Shown: positions 41,794 to 50,653, counted from the first letter of the stretch. The stretch is DNA of 64,000 nt from Myroides sp. N17-2 (GCF_002286775.1 NZ_NSGJ01000022.1:1-64000), one strand, 5' to 3'. Notes: generated by a model from the sequence alone, not told the origin. Numbers and translations are program-made.

Positions 41794-42738
41794 TTAATTA
41801 AATGTGAGTTGTCCTAGTATTTCTTCTGACATAAACGGACCTCCAGGATATCGGGCAGTATAATCTAGATTTAACCATATCTGTCCACGTTCGTCTATGT
41901 GATAATGTATCTCTTTTCCTCTACTTTCTTCTACGAAGAGCACTTCTTTTATCAAGTAGATTACTTGCTCTAAGTCTCCTTTATTTGGGATAAGCATCTC
42001 CGGATACATATGTTCTTTCGTATGTATTAAGCGAGGTGTACCACCTATCGCTCTGATTAATCCCGCCATTAAGACAGAGTAGTCATCACAGTCACCCGAG
42101 AAGTGCTGTAGTGATTCTGAAGCAGTAGCAATATACTCTCGACCCTTAGGATCATTGACATAATTCCACTTTGTACGTACTTCTTTAAATATAGCTAACG
42201 ATTGGATGATTTGTCTATACTGATGTGCATTAGGTACATTAGTAAAATACTTACGTGTAGTCGCTAATGCATAATTTCTCACGATAGGCTTATCATATTC
42301 TATAGCAGTGATAATCTTATTTTTATTGGGAAATGGCAGTAGCTTAGAGATAATAATATCTTGTGGTTTTGGGTCTTCTGCCATGGCGTATATCATCACT
42401 CGATAGTCGTCGATTACAGCCTCATAGCCATACCCACCGAATATAGTTCCCCCTACCAAGACTAATAAGTAGGTAGCTATAAGGATATTAAGCACAAGTT
42501 TCATCTTCTGTAATAGAAACTGTAGAATACCCACGATAGATAAGAATAGAATGATACGATCTAGCTGATATGGCCAGTTCGGATCATCTATATTCTGATG
42601 AATAATGATAAATATTGGGATGGTAATAAGTATGTTAAGTATAAGCACGATAATGTTATCCCAAGGTTTTGGGACTCTTAAATACTTAAGCCATTTTTTA
42701 TCAGCAGGTTTTTTAGCTAATTCGGGAGTGCTATTCAT
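41794..42738 (-). CDS. Membrane protein with transglutaminase-like domain
   Basis: The 314-residue protein has a short cytoplasmic start, three transmembrane helices at about 28-47, 58-76 and 83-100, and a periplasmic transglutaminase-like domain (about 120-314). The catalytic Cys lies in GDCDDYSVLMAGLIRAIG, a His region at IHTKEHMYPEM and an Asp at LNLDYTARYPGG. Such domains act as cysteine proteases or cross-linking enzymes. The spacing to neighbours is 4 and 23 bases, indicating an operon with DUF423 and a solute-binding-like protein. The substrate is unknown. Confidence 0.82.
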   Translation of the reverse strand: MNSTPELAKKPADKKWLKYLRVPKPWDNIIVLILNILITIPIFIIIHQNIDDPNWPYQLDRIILFLSIVGILQFLLQKMKLVLNILIATYLLVLVGGTIFGGYGYEAVIDDYRVMIYAMAEDPKPQDIIISKLLPFPNKNKIITAIEYDKPIVRNYALATTRKYFTNVPNAHQYRQIIQSLAIFKEVRTKWNYVNDPKGREYIATASESLQHFSGDCDDYSVLMAGLIRAIGGTPRLIHTKEHMYPEMLIPNKGDLEQVIYLIKEVLFVEESRGKEIHYHIDERGQIWLNLDYTARYPGGPFMSEEILGQLTFN

Positions 42739-42761
42739 CTCAGTTTATACTCAAAACTATA

Positions 42762-43607
42762 TTATAAAACGATGTCATGGTAACTAATAGTATTCGAGAT
42801 GATACTTAAATCTATTAATTGTTTTTGTACTTTAGTAAAGTGTCTTTCAGATAGTTGTCTTTGAGACCATTGCGTCATTCCTATCCATTCTCTGATGTCT
42901 TCTATCTCTATGTCAAACTTAGTAGCTAAAGTACGATCTATAGAAGGTATCATCTTGAATTCCTCCGTTGTTGTATTGATACACTCTAATAAGTTTGTTA
43001 TTAATCCTTTATGCTTAGCTAAGAACTCATTATTCGCTACTATCACAAATGATGGCCATGGAGTAGGGCAGTCCCCTAATCTTCTAAAGACACCTTTATC
43101 TACGATAGGTTTAGTCATAAAATGCTCCCACATAAAGTAGTCTGCTTCTCCCTCAGTAAGTGATTTTACAGCATTATCAAGTGTATTGACGATCACAAAT
43201 TCTAGTTTAGTGATGTCCCAATTCATCTTCTGGGCATGTACGATAGCCATCAGGTGAGAGCCTGAACCATATCTGCTAATCGCGATGCGCTTACCCTCTA
43301 GATCTTCTACTTTAGTGAATGGAGAATGATGTGCTACGTGGATTCCCCATTGTAGAGGAGAGGCTACATATTCTTGTATAATAGTGGAAGGGTTACCTTC
43401 AGAGATGTCTTTTATGATCCCTTCAGTTAGGATTACAGCTAAGTCAGTTTCCTTATCTCTTAGCATTTGACACATCTTACCAGTTCCTTCTGGAATATCA
43501 GTCCATTGCAAATTAATGCCAATTTCCTCAAATTCACCATTTTCGATGCACATCTGCCATGGAAAGTTAAAGTGCTCTGGTACCCCTATTATATTTACGT
43601 TTGCCAT
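42762..43607 (-). CDS. Cytoplasmic solute-binding-like protein (NMT1/periplasmic-binding fold)
   Basis: The 281-residue protein has the two-lobed type 2 periplasmic-binding fold of the NMT1/SsuA group. The N-lobe strand is NVNIIGVPEHFNFPWQMCIE; LAVILTEGIIKDI, GIHVAHHSPFTKVEDLEGKRIAIS and EADYFMWEHF follow. It starts without a signal peptide, so unlike classical ABC binding proteins it should be cytoplasmic. The ligand could be a pyrimidine-like or other small molecule. No ABC transporter genes lie nearby. It heads the operon with a transglutaminase-like protein and DUF423, with no obvious functional link. Confidence 0.8.
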   Translation of the reverse strand: MANVNIIGVPEHFNFPWQMCIENGEFEEIGINLQWTDIPEGTGKMCQMLRDKETDLAVILTEGIIKDISEGNPSTIIQEYVASPLQWGIHVAHHSPFTKVEDLEGKRIAISRYGSGSHLMAIVHAQKMNWDITKLEFVIVNTLDNAVKSLTEGEADYFMWEHFMTKPIVDKGVFRRLGDCPTPWPSFVIVANNEFLAKHKGLITNLLECINTTTEEFKMIPSIDRTLATKFDIEIEDIREWIGMTQWSQRQLSERHFTKVQKQLIDLSIISNTISYHDIVL

Positions 43608-43681
43608 TTTAAATCTTGCTACATTTTTGTGCTAAGATAATAAAATGAGCCTTGAATTATACATTAAAATAAGAGTAAAGC

Positions 43682-43717
43682 AAAAAAAAACTCTACATCA
43701 AAAAGAGTAGAGTTTTT
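43682..43717 (-). terminator. Terminator after the second CoA-transferase
   Basis: Arms AAAAACTCTAC (43686-43696) and GTAGAGTTTTT (43707-43717) enclose a 10-base loop, with a U-run of up to nine on the minus strand. Confidence 0.85.
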
Positions 43718-43725
43718 CAGTTATA

Positions 43726-45231
43726 TTATGGTTTCATCGAACCTTTTTCTTGGAAGCGAATATGGAATTTGAAAGCTTCTTCTAAGAGGTGAGGAGTATG
43801 TCCTTGTCTCTCTTTAGCTCTTTCGTAATAGTCTCTTAATTCTGCTTTATATTCTGGGTGTACACAGTTCTCTATGATCACTTCAGCACGCTCTCTAGGA
43901 GATAATCCTCTTAGATCGGCAAGTCCTTGATCAGTCACTAAGATATCTACATCGTGCTCTGTATGATCTACGTGAGATACCATCGGAAGTACGTGAGAAA
44001 TGTTGTTTTCTTTAGAAGCTGCCTGCGTTACGAATACACTTAAGTAAGCATTACGAGCGAAATCTCCTGATCCACCGATACCGTTCATCATTTTACTTCC
44101 ACCGATATGCGTAGAGTTTACGTTACCATAGATGTCAAATTCGATAGCTGTATTGATAGCGATAATTCCTAATCTACGGATTACCTCAGGTGCGTTACTG
44201 ATATTCTGTGGACGCAATACTAGTTTGTCTTTATATTGACCAAAGTTGTTGATAATCTTAGAATAACAATCTTCTGTCACTGTAATAGAAGAACCAGAAG
44301 CGAACGTCATTTTACCTGAATCAATAAGGTCAAATGTACTGTCCTGAAGTACTTCTGAGTACATCGTTAGATCGTGGAACGGTCCGTCGATAAACCCTGT
44401 AAGTACAGCATTAGCCACTTTACCAATACCTGCCTGTAGAGGAAGTAATGAGTGTGTTAGCTTTCCTTTTCTTACCTCTTCTTCGAAGAATTTAAGTAAG
44501 TGTCCAGAGATAGCAGATGTTTTCTCGTCTGGCTCAGGTAACTGCGCAGGCGTATCTTCTATACTAGAATACACTACCGCGATAACGTCATCAGGATTTA
44601 ATCTAATAAATGTTTCACCTACTCTGTCTTTTACAGTATGAATAGGGATAATCTCTCTACGAGGTTGTTTTTTAGGCACACTATTATCGTGTACACCTTC
44701 TATTTCTAATGGAATAGCAGTGTTAACCTCTATTATTATTTTACGAGCTACACTAGCGAAGTATGCAGAGTTACCGATCGATGTGGTAGGTATGATAAAT
44801 CCTTCTTCGTTAATATAAGTCGCCTCGATAATAGCGATATCTACTTGAGGAATGTGTTTTTCCTGAAGTTGTTCGATCGTCTCACTTAAGTGTTGATCGA
44901 TATATTTGACTTGACCACTATTGATTGTTTTTCTCAATACTGAATCGGCTTGAAAAGGCAATCTGCGGATTAAAGCATTATTAGTAGCAAGGTCAGCATC
45001 GGTAGTCTGTCCTAGAGATGCTCCTGTAATTAAAGTGATAGCCACATTCTCTTTAGCAGCTCTTAAGGCAAATGCAGGTAATACAGACTTACTGTCTCCT
45101 GCTTTAGTGAATCCACTAGCCCCTACTACTGCTTGATCATGTATTAGGAGAGCAGCTTCTTCAGCTGAAACTATACGCTCTCTAAACGGTGCGTATTTTA
45201 TCCTCTCTAATTTCGAGTCTTCTTTCGTCAT
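43726..45231 (-). CDS. Acetyl-CoA hydrolase/succinyl-CoA:acetate CoA-transferase
   Basis: The product from MTKEDSKLERIKY is 501 residues and matches the long (about 500-residue) succinyl-CoA:acetate CoA-transferase class of the acetyl-CoA hydrolase family. It has VVGASGFTKAGDSKSVLP, the glycine-rich loop GIGGSGDFARNAYLSVF and the late DILVTDQGLADLRGLSPRERA. An open frame extends 17 codons upstream to 45282, but the family start and neighbouring sequence favour the ATG at 45229-45231. Cytoplasmic acetate/succinate CoA exchange is the likely reaction. A shorter paralogue is at 10656. A terminator follows at 43682-43717. Confidence 0.9.
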   Translation of the reverse strand: MTKEDSKLERIKYAPFRERIVSAEEAALLIHDQAVVGASGFTKAGDSKSVLPAFALRAAKENVAITLITGASLGQTTDADLATNNALIRRLPFQADSVLRKTINSGQVKYIDQHLSETIEQLQEKHIPQVDIAIIEATYINEEGFIIPTTSIGNSAYFASVARKIIIEVNTAIPLEIEGVHDNSVPKKQPRREIIPIHTVKDRVGETFIRLNPDDVIAVVYSSIEDTPAQLPEPDEKTSAISGHLLKFFEEEVRKGKLTHSLLPLQAGIGKVANAVLTGFIDGPFHDLTMYSEVLQDSTFDLIDSGKMTFASGSSITVTEDCYSKIINNFGQYKDKLVLRPQNISNAPEVIRRLGIIAINTAIEFDIYGNVNSTHIGGSKMMNGIGGSGDFARNAYLSVFVTQAASKENNISHVLPMVSHVDHTEHDVDILVTDQGLADLRGLSPRERAEVIIENCVHPEYKAELRDYYERAKERQGHTPHLLEEAFKFHIRFQEKGSMKP

Positions 45232-45299
45232 TTCAAATAAAAATTTTAAGCTCCTTAAAATAACCATATTTATTTGGAACAATCAAATAAAATAAATGG

Positions 45300-45670
45300 A
45301 TATAAGTAAATATACGAAAATGTGAGTCGTTATTGTTAAGATATTGTGGTTATATTTATAAAATTAAGATATAAAAACGGAAGTGTTACCTAGCGAAAAA
45401 TTAACTGACTTTTCTTTGGCAGGTTTTAAATCGACAAACTACTTTTTTGCCTTTTTTTCTTATCAAATCCTCAAAAAAAGAAGAAAAACTACTAGATATT
45501 GCGTTTCAGCACCAAAAATAACTTTATACTTATTATGAGAATACGCAGAAGAGAAGATGATTTTTAGCGAACTTTTGAATAGTAGCGAAGTTCTTTAATG
45601 TAGAGAAATAAAATGATACTGTACACGATATTCTAACTTGTTTTGGATAAATGTGGTAGAATGATGGGTT
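45300..45670. other. Intergenic region with no recognisable gene
   Basis: The stretch upstream of the CoA-transferase contains AT-rich sequence and several short A/T runs, but no protein-like frame, tRNA or hairpin that I can support. Repeat copy 3 begins immediately after it. Confidence 0.45.
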
Positions 45671-45672
45671 TG

Positions 45673-45763
45673 TTCGGGAAGGGTTGTAGCACGATTCGGC
45701 CGTTCTTCGGAAAACGACCCCTCCGTCCGAACAAGTACTGAACTCTTCCGAACGCGTTCCGAA
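45673..45763. repeat. Helically phased palindromic repeat, copy 3 (TTCGGAA type)
   Basis: Left units start at 45673, 45684, 45695 and 45706 (TTCGGGA, TTGTAGC, TTCGGCC, TTCGGAA). Right units start at 45725, 45736, 45746 and 45757 (GTCCGAA, TACTGAA, TTCCGAA, TTCCGAA). Spacing is 11/11/11, a 19-bp centre, then 11/10/11. The centre is CCCC-rich (45713-45724). Its reverse complement aligns with copy 2 along the whole 250-bp element, including the 10-bp array and the promoter motif, so these are two copies of one element in opposite chromosomal orientation. Confidence 0.75.
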
Positions 45764-45820
45764 TAAAAGGCTGTTTTTAGTGTTTTATATTATTGAAAAT
45801 CAATTATTTATGTTTTTAGA

Positions 45821-45886
45821 AAATGGCGAAAAATGGTCTTTTTTGACAAAAAGTGGTTAAAAATGGCTTTTTTCGGCAATAAATGG
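45821..45886. repeat. 10-bp-phased AAATGG array of repeat copy 3
   Basis: Seven units start at exactly 10-bp intervals from 45821: AAATGG, AAATGG, TTTTGA, AAGTGG, AAATGG, TTTCGG, AAATGG, separated by four-base spacers. The last is followed by ACTT and TATTTCCC, and the same order occurs in reverse at 24691-24740 of copy 2. This phasing puts every GG on the same face of the DNA. Confidence 0.65.
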
Positions 45887-45927
45887 ACTTTATTTCCCTT
45901 GAACCGAAATGTTATTTTAAACGTCCT

Positions 45928-45935
45928 TATTTTTG
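45928..45935 (+). promoter_or_regulatory. -7 promoter element at the edge of repeat copy 3
   Basis: TATTTTTG followed by CAG ends the element and points to the hydrolase gene at 46083, which has no closer promoter motif. It gives a leader of about 140 bases. The equivalent motif in copy 2 is at 24642-24649. Confidence 0.5.
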
Positions 45936-46082
45936 CAGATAATTAGAATGAAGTCTTGATAGATATGTTGTATAAGAGTATGGATAGTTGTCAAATAATA
46001 AATATTTTAAACTAACTGTAACTAAATTGTCAATCTGTCGTCTTATTCTATAAATCAATCCAAAAAATCAAAAGCCAAACCA

Positions 46083-47165
46083 ATGAAAACACTACTATTA
46101 TGCTTAATGACGTCTTTCTTTGTAGGGATAAGTCCTAGTCAAGCACAGAAGAAAAAGAATGCTCAAATAGATGAGGAATTCTTTATTCCTGTGGAGAAGT
46201 CTAATCTATATGCTAATGCAATAGGAAATGCGGACAAACCGATCATTATCACGCTACATGGTGGTCCAGGAGCATTCTCTGTGGATCATGCGTTCCTTAA
46301 AGATGTCTTTGAGAAAGATTATTTGGTGGTGTATTTTGACCAACGAGGAGGAGGAAAGTCAGATGAGTGTACAGACAAGGCAATGTTGACAACAGATCAG
46401 TTCGTACAAGATTTAGACAATGTAGTCGATTTTATCAAAGCTAAATATCCAAATAAGAAAATCAATCTGTTAGGTACATCTTGGGGTGGGCTTTATGGAT
46501 TTTTATATCTGATCAAACACCAAGAGAAGATTAACTCATATATCAGTAGTTCTGGGTTTGCGGATAGTCCACAGCGAAACTTTGCGTTGATTAACCATGA
46601 ACGAAAATTGGCAACTGACCTACTTAAAACAACTACTGATCCTGCTAAAAAGAAGATATATCAAGATATTCTGACTCAACTTAACGAGATCGAGGGCAAA
46701 GGATTTAAAGACTTCTTTAAAGATATGAATCTAGTAAGATACGAGTTTCCTAAAGAGTTGGGCTTTGATGTGTACTGGGCTAATCCTGCGAATAAGGCGA
46801 AAAAGGACAAAGTACTAGCTGATCCTGATTTTTTCAAAAATGTGAAATACACACCGGAACTTGTCGAGAAGGCGATGGCAAGACTTGAATATATCAATGA
46901 GGTATTTATGAACACAGAATCATATAATAATCTGAATATTATAGAGGAGCTAGCAGTGATTAAAACACCTGTACTCGTTATCCAAGGAGAATTTGACTAT
47001 GCGATAGGAGTGGATCAAGGTAGAACGATATTTAAAGGGCTTAAGAATGTTCCAGAGAAAGATAAGGAACTAGTTTATCTAAAGAACGCTTCACATAATA
47101 CCCCATTTGAAGCACCTGAGATGTATTACGGATCAATGAAAGCTTTTTATAAGAAGCACAATTAA
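46083..47165 (+). CDS. Exported alpha/beta hydrolase (prolyl-aminopeptidase-like)
   Basis: The 360-residue protein has a Sec signal (MKTLLLCLMTSFFVGISPSQAQ, cleavage after AQ), then an alpha/beta hydrolase fold (about 50-355). It contains the oxyanion segment LHGGPGAFSVDH, YFDQRGGGKSD typical of proline iminopeptidases, the nucleophile elbow GTSWGG (Ser), the acid QGEFDYAIG and the catalytic His in KNASHNTPFEAP. It probably removes N-terminal proline or hydrolyses a small ester/amide in the periplasm or outside. It stands alone between repeat copy 3, whose promoter motif may drive it, and a terminator. Confidence 0.9.
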   Translation: MKTLLLCLMTSFFVGISPSQAQKKKNAQIDEEFFIPVEKSNLYANAIGNADKPIIITLHGGPGAFSVDHAFLKDVFEKDYLVVYFDQRGGGKSDECTDKAMLTTDQFVQDLDNVVDFIKAKYPNKKINLLGTSWGGLYGFLYLIKHQEKINSYISSSGFADSPQRNFALINHERKLATDLLKTTTDPAKKKIYQDILTQLNEIEGKGFKDFFKDMNLVRYEFPKELGFDVYWANPANKAKKDKVLADPDFFKNVKYTPELVEKAMARLEYINEVFMNTESYNNLNIIEELAVIKTPVLVIQGEFDYAIGVDQGRTIFKGLKNVPEKDKELVYLKNASHNTPFEAPEMYYGSMKAFYKKHN

Positions 47166-47189
47166 GAAAACACAATGTATAGATACAAA

Positions 47190-47220
47190 AAAAGCTACCT
47201 GATATAGGTAGCTTTTCTTG
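47190..47220. terminator. Bidirectional terminator
   Basis: Arms AAAAGCTACCT (47190-47200) and AGGTAGCTTTT (47206-47216) pair perfectly around GATAT. It separates the plus-strand hydrolase from the minus-strand nucleoside phosphorylase. Confidence 0.85.
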
Positions 47221-47235
47221 TTATAAGTAATCTTA

Positions 47236-48105
47236 CTATTTAGCAAGTTTATCTAATGTGTAGATGATTAACTTATCTACAGCAGCATATGGATCTTCAG
47301 AGAAGGTACCATTAGCTCTGTTAGCGATAATCGTGTTAAGAGATACAGCGTGGTGACCTAATAATTTACATAGACCATAGATAGCAGAAGTCTCCATCTC
47401 GAAGTTAGTGATACGGTATTCACCGAAACTAAAGTTATCGATCTTGTGGTTTAATTCAGGATCTTGGATACCTAGACGAAGTACACGTCCTTGAGGCCCG
47501 TAGAATCCACCTGCAGTACCTGTGATACCTTTGAATGTTAGTTCACTTTCTAATTTAGCTTCTAGTTCAGAACTGTTTTTGATAAAGTAAGGACGTCCTT
47601 TTCTTAAATCCCAATTCGTATGCTTAATAAATGCATCTTCTAAAGGCACATCAGTTACTTCTTCGATTAGGTAAGAACGCATAACGTTGTCAAGTCCTAG
47701 TCCATATTGCGATAATACGAAACTGTTTACAGGAATATCAGCTTGTAATGAACCAGAAGTTCCGATTCTCACGATATTTACAGAAGTAAGTTCTTTCTTA
47801 ATCTCTCTTGTTTCTAAGTCAATATTGAATAAAGCGTCGATTTCATTCACCGCGATATCAATATTGTCAGGTCCGATACCTGTAGAGATTACAGTCATAC
47901 GCTTACCTTTATACGTTCCTGTAGTAGTTTTAAACTCTCTTTTTTGTGTTGAGAATTCAATAGACTCAAAGTGTTTAGTGATTCTATCAACACGGTTTTG
48001 ATCCCCTACGAATATGATGTCTTTAGCAACATGTTCAGGTCTTAAGTTTAGATGGTAAATACTACCATCAGGGTTTAGAATTAATTCAGATGATTTAATC
48101 TTCAT
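47236..48105 (-). CDS. Nucleoside phosphorylase (PNP/UDP family)
   Basis: The 289-residue protein has the phosphorylase fold: FVGDQNRVDRITKHFESIEF near the N-terminus, the phosphate-site VISTGIGPDNIDIAVNEIDAL, RIGTSGSLQADIP, and the nucleoside-binding end NFEMETSAIYGLCKLLGHHA. The last matches uridine phosphorylase-like enzymes, so it probably splits uridine or a purine nucleoside with phosphate. It is cytoplasmic. It lies 16 bases after the SUI1/YciH gene on the same strand. The precise base specificity cannot be read reliably from motifs. Confidence 0.9.
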   Translation of the reverse strand: MKIKSSELILNPDGSIYHLNLRPEHVAKDIIFVGDQNRVDRITKHFESIEFSTQKREFKTTTGTYKGKRMTVISTGIGPDNIDIAVNEIDALFNIDLETREIKKELTSVNIVRIGTSGSLQADIPVNSFVLSQYGLGLDNVMRSYLIEEVTDVPLEDAFIKHTNWDLRKGRPYFIKNSSELEAKLESELTFKGITGTAGGFYGPQGRVLRLGIQDPELNHKIDNFSFGEYRITNFEMETSAIYGLCKLLGHHAVSLNTIIANRANGTFSEDPYAAVDKLIIYTLDKLAK

Positions 48106-48121
48106 AATATTAAATTTTTAA

Positions 48122-48469
48122 TTATCCGCCTACACGTTTTACCTTGTAGCCTTCTTTTATTAAATAATCCATTATTTTGTCGCGAAAGTTACCTTGTATG
48201 ATAATCTCGCTGTCCTTTGTACTTCCTCCTACACCACATAGTGTTTTTAGTTTTTTAGCTAGGTCTTTTAAGTCATCTTCAGTTCCTACGAATCCCTTAA
48301 TAATAGTAGCTACTTTACCGCCTCTATTCTTTTTGTCAAGATGAGCTTCTAATCGCTGTTGGTTCGGAGCTAATGTATCTAGAGATTCTTCTTGTTCGAA
48401 CTCAAAATCTTTATTTGTAGAGAATACAAATCCTCCTAAGGCATCTAAACTATTTATCTTTTTACTCAT
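48122..48469 (-). CDS. YciH/SUI1-family translation initiation factor-like protein
   Basis: The 115-residue protein has the SUI1/eIF1 domain in its C-terminal 75 residues: NRGGKVATIIKGFVGTEDDLKDLAKKLK, LCGVGGSTKDSEIIIQGNFRDK and GYKVKRVGG. An N-terminal extension of about 40 residues is Asp/Glu-rich. Bacterial YciH proteins can bind the 30S subunit and influence start-site fidelity or stress translation, but their role in Bacteroidota is not settled. It is 16 bases upstream of the nucleoside phosphorylase and probably heads that operon. Confidence 0.92.
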   Translation of the reverse strand: MSKKINSLDALGGFVFSTNKDFEFEQEESLDTLAPNQQRLEAHLDKKNRGGKVATIIKGFVGTEDDLKDLAKKLKTLCGVGGSTKDSEIIIQGNFRDKIMDYLIKEGYKVKRVGG

Positions 48470-48647
48470 ATAAGTATTAAATGTGGTGCTTTTATAAAAT
48501 AATAATACCCCTATAGATAAGATAGATAATAGTGATCTAGAGCCTATTTATTGTGGGTATATGTAAAGGTACGAAAAGTGTTAAAATTTATTCGTGTTTA
48601 TTCGTAAAAAAAATGACTTTATAAAATCTATTTTTTTCAATAAATAA

Positions 48648-48676
48648 AAAAGAGGGAGTTATTTGCTCCCTCTTTT
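48648..48676 (-). terminator. Terminator after the 2OG oxygenase gene
   Basis: Arms AAAAGAGGGAG (48648-48658) and CTCCCTCTTTT (48666-48676) pair around a 7-base loop with A/T runs at both ends. Confidence 0.88.
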
Positions 48677-48699
48677 AATAGTATTGTGATTATGGATGA

Positions 48700-49647
48700 T
48701 TATTTAATCAAACCTAATTCTACTAATCTTTGGTATAAGAAGTCTCCTGAAGTAATATCTTCATATAACTTAGGATTATTCTCGTCGATACAGTTTTCTA
48801 AACAGTTTAGCGGCATCGTGCTTACAGGATGCATAAAGAATGGAATAGAGTATCTAGATGTTCCCCATAATTCACGAGGAGGGTTTACCACTTGGTGTAT
48901 AGTAGATTTTAATCTATTATTAGAGTGGCGAGATAGCATATCACCTACATTGATCACTAGTTCGTCATCAGCTGCGATAGCATCGATCCACTGTCCATCG
49001 TGGTTTTGTACCTGTAGACCTTTACCTTGAGCACCCATAAGTAGTGTAATCAAGTTAATGTCCCCGTGAGCAGCTGCTCTTACAGCGTTCTTAGGTTCAT
49101 CTTTGATAGGTGGGTAGTGGATAGGGCGTAAGATACTGTTTCCGTTTTTAACGAATTTGTCAAAGTAGAACTCATCTAAATCTAAGAATAAAGCAAGAGC
49201 ACGTAGTACGTATACCCCTGTTTTTTCTAACATTTGGTAAGTTTCTTTTCCTACAGCGTTAAATTGAGGTAATTCTTTTACTTCTACATTAGCAGGGTAA
49301 GATGCTTCTAGAGCAGGATCGTTATCAACGTATTGACCGAAGTGCCAAAACTCTTTTAAGTCACCTTCTGTTCTCCCTTTTGCATGTTCTTTACCAAAAG
49401 AAACATATCCTCTCTGACCACCAATACCTGGTACTTCATAAGAATCTTTAGTTTCTAAAGGAAGATTAAAGAAGTTGCGGACTTCAGTGTATAGATTCTC
49501 AACTAATTGATCATCTAAAAAGTGTCCTTTAAGTGCTACGAATCCAATTTCTTCGTAGGCTTGGCCGATTTCATTTACAAACTTTTGTTTACGTACCGGG
49601 TCATCCGATAGGAAATCACGTAAGTCAACACTAGGAATGTTTTGCAT
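48700..49647 (-). CDS. 2-oxoglutarate/Fe(II) oxygenase, isopenicillin-N-synthase family
   Basis: The 315-residue cytoplasmic enzyme has the N-terminal DIOX_N domain (about 1-120; IPSVDLRDFLSDD, GFVALKGHF) and a double-stranded beta helix. The latter carries the iron ligands H-x-D (RAAAHGDINLITLL) and a distal His (STIHQVVNPP), followed by the Arg/Ser that binds 2-oxoglutarate (SRYSIPFFMHP). It should hydroxylate or oxidise a small molecule; no neighbouring biosynthetic gene suggests a substrate. It is monocistronic, with a promoter motif at 49688-49695 and a terminator at 48648-48676. Confidence 0.92.
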   Translation of the reverse strand: MQNIPSVDLRDFLSDDPVRKQKFVNEIGQAYEEIGFVALKGHFLDDQLVENLYTEVRNFFNLPLETKDSYEVPGIGGQRGYVSFGKEHAKGRTEGDLKEFWHFGQYVDNDPALEASYPANVEVKELPQFNAVGKETYQMLEKTGVYVLRALALFLDLDEFYFDKFVKNGNSILRPIHYPPIKDEPKNAVRAAAHGDINLITLLMGAQGKGLQVQNHDGQWIDAIAADDELVINVGDMLSRHSNNRLKSTIHQVVNPPRELWGTSRYSIPFFMHPVSTMPLNCLENCIDENNPKLYEDITSGDFLYQRLVELGLIK

Positions 49648-49687
49648 TTACTTAGTTGTTATATATGCTTACTTGAGTTATTTGACG

Positions 49688-49695
49688 CAAATGTA
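49688..49695 (-). promoter_or_regulatory. -7 promoter element for the 2OG oxygenase
   Basis: The minus strand reads TACATTTG, 41 bases before the ATG. Confidence 0.5.
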
Positions 49696-49891
49696 AATTT
49701 TTTTTCCACAAAATACGGTTGATAACTACAATTTATCTTTTTATTAGGTCTAATTTATTCGAGAAATGAGATTTAAGCATTGTGTATTTCGGAAGAATGA
49801 TGAGAAAATAGGATTGTGATTTTTTTAAGAAATGTAAAAAAGTAATGATTTTTTTTATAAATTGCCGTAATAACTATTAAAAAAGAAAACT

Positions 49892-50128
49892 ATGAAATTA
49901 CCTATCGAATTAAAAAATAATGAGTTTGTAGTCTTAGTGGCAGTTGACGTTGACCCTAAATACAAGTTGTCTAATATGGATGAGTTCTATGCTACTTTGC
50001 CAAAGAGCTTTAAACCAATCTTTAAGAAATTAGTTGGATCTTCATTAAATATTTATTGCGTGTCAGATAAGCAAGATGACTTTATGTTTTGCTTAAGACA
50101 GACAGGTTATAAGACAACATTATTATAA
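49892..50128 (+). CDS. Small hypothetical protein
   Basis: The 78-residue protein starts MKLPIELKNNEFVVLVAVDVDP, a likely beta-alpha-beta fold with no signal or membrane segment, and contains two Cys in the C-terminal half (YCVSD, FCLRQ). The length and codon use look like those of real genes in this genome rather than noise, and the ybaK promoter motif overlaps its stop codon. I do not recognise the family. It has no close upstream neighbour on its strand. Confidence 0.65.
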   Translation: MKLPIELKNNEFVVLVAVDVDPKYKLSNMDEFYATLPKSFKPIFKKLVGSSLNIYCVSDKQDDFMFCLRQTGYKTTLL

Positions 50129-50133
50129 ATTTG
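50126..50133 (+). promoter_or_regulatory. -7 promoter element for ybaK
   Basis: TAAATTTG matches TAnnTTTG and overlaps the stop of the small gene at 49892-50128, 32 bases before the ybaK ATG. Confidence 0.5.
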
Positions 50134-50164
50134 CACTTAAATTATTAAGTACGATTAAATCAAA

Positions 50165-50653
50165 ATGAGTAAAAAAGTAGCCAAAACGAATGCATTGCGT
50201 ATACTAGATAGCAAAAAGACAAGTTATGAAATGCATGAGTATGACATCAGTGACGAATTAATAGATGGAAAGTCTGTGTGTGAAAAACTTGGTATAGGAG
50301 AGGAAGTCTCTCTAAAAACACTTGTAGCGCATGGTAAAGGTAGTGCTGTCTATGTATTCGTGGTCGCTATCAATAGTGAGTTAGATCTAAAAAAAGCGGC
50401 GCATGTATGCGGTGAGAAGAAGATAGAGATGCTAGCAGTTAAAGATTTGTTAGCCACAACAGGTTATATCCGTGGAGGCTGTTCACCAATCGGAATGAAG
50501 AAGGTGTACCCAACGTTTATAGATGAACAAGTAAGAGGGTTTGATATGATTTATGTTAGCGGTGGACGCAAAGGATTAAGTGTAGGGATTCGTCCATCTG
50601 ATTTAGTAGATGTAATCGGAGGAAACTTTGTAGATATTGTTAAAAAGGATTGA
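50165..50653 (+). CDS. ybaK: Cys-tRNA(Pro) deacylase YbaK/EbsC
   Basis: The 162-residue protein matches the YbaK/INS editing family: KTNALRILDSKKTSYEMHEYD, the catalytic-lysine strand EEVSLKTLVAHGKG, VYVFVVAINSELDLKKAA and the active-site glycine loop GYIRGGCSPIGMKK. It hydrolyses mischarged Cys-tRNA-Pro in the cytoplasm, preventing cysteine misincorporation at proline codons. It follows the 78-residue gene by 36 bases and has its own promoter motif. The length is typical. Confidence 0.94.
   Translation: MSKKVAKTNALRILDSKKTSYEMHEYDISDELIDGKSVCEKLGIGEEVSLKTLVAHGKGSAVYVFVVAINSELDLKKAAHVCGEKKIEMLAVKDLLATTGYIRGGCSPIGMKKVYPTFIDEQVRGFDMIYVSGGRKGLSVGIRPSDLVDVIGGNFVDIVKKD

Noticed and set aside
45232-45282. 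17-codon upstream extension of the second CoA-transferase
   Set aside because: The added peptide is hydrophobic and lacks family conservation; homologues begin close to MTKEDSKLERIKY.
45821-45886. CRISPR-like appearance of the regular AAATGG array
   Set aside because: The period is only 10 bp, far below the repeat-plus-spacer length of a CRISPR array, and there are no cas genes nearby.
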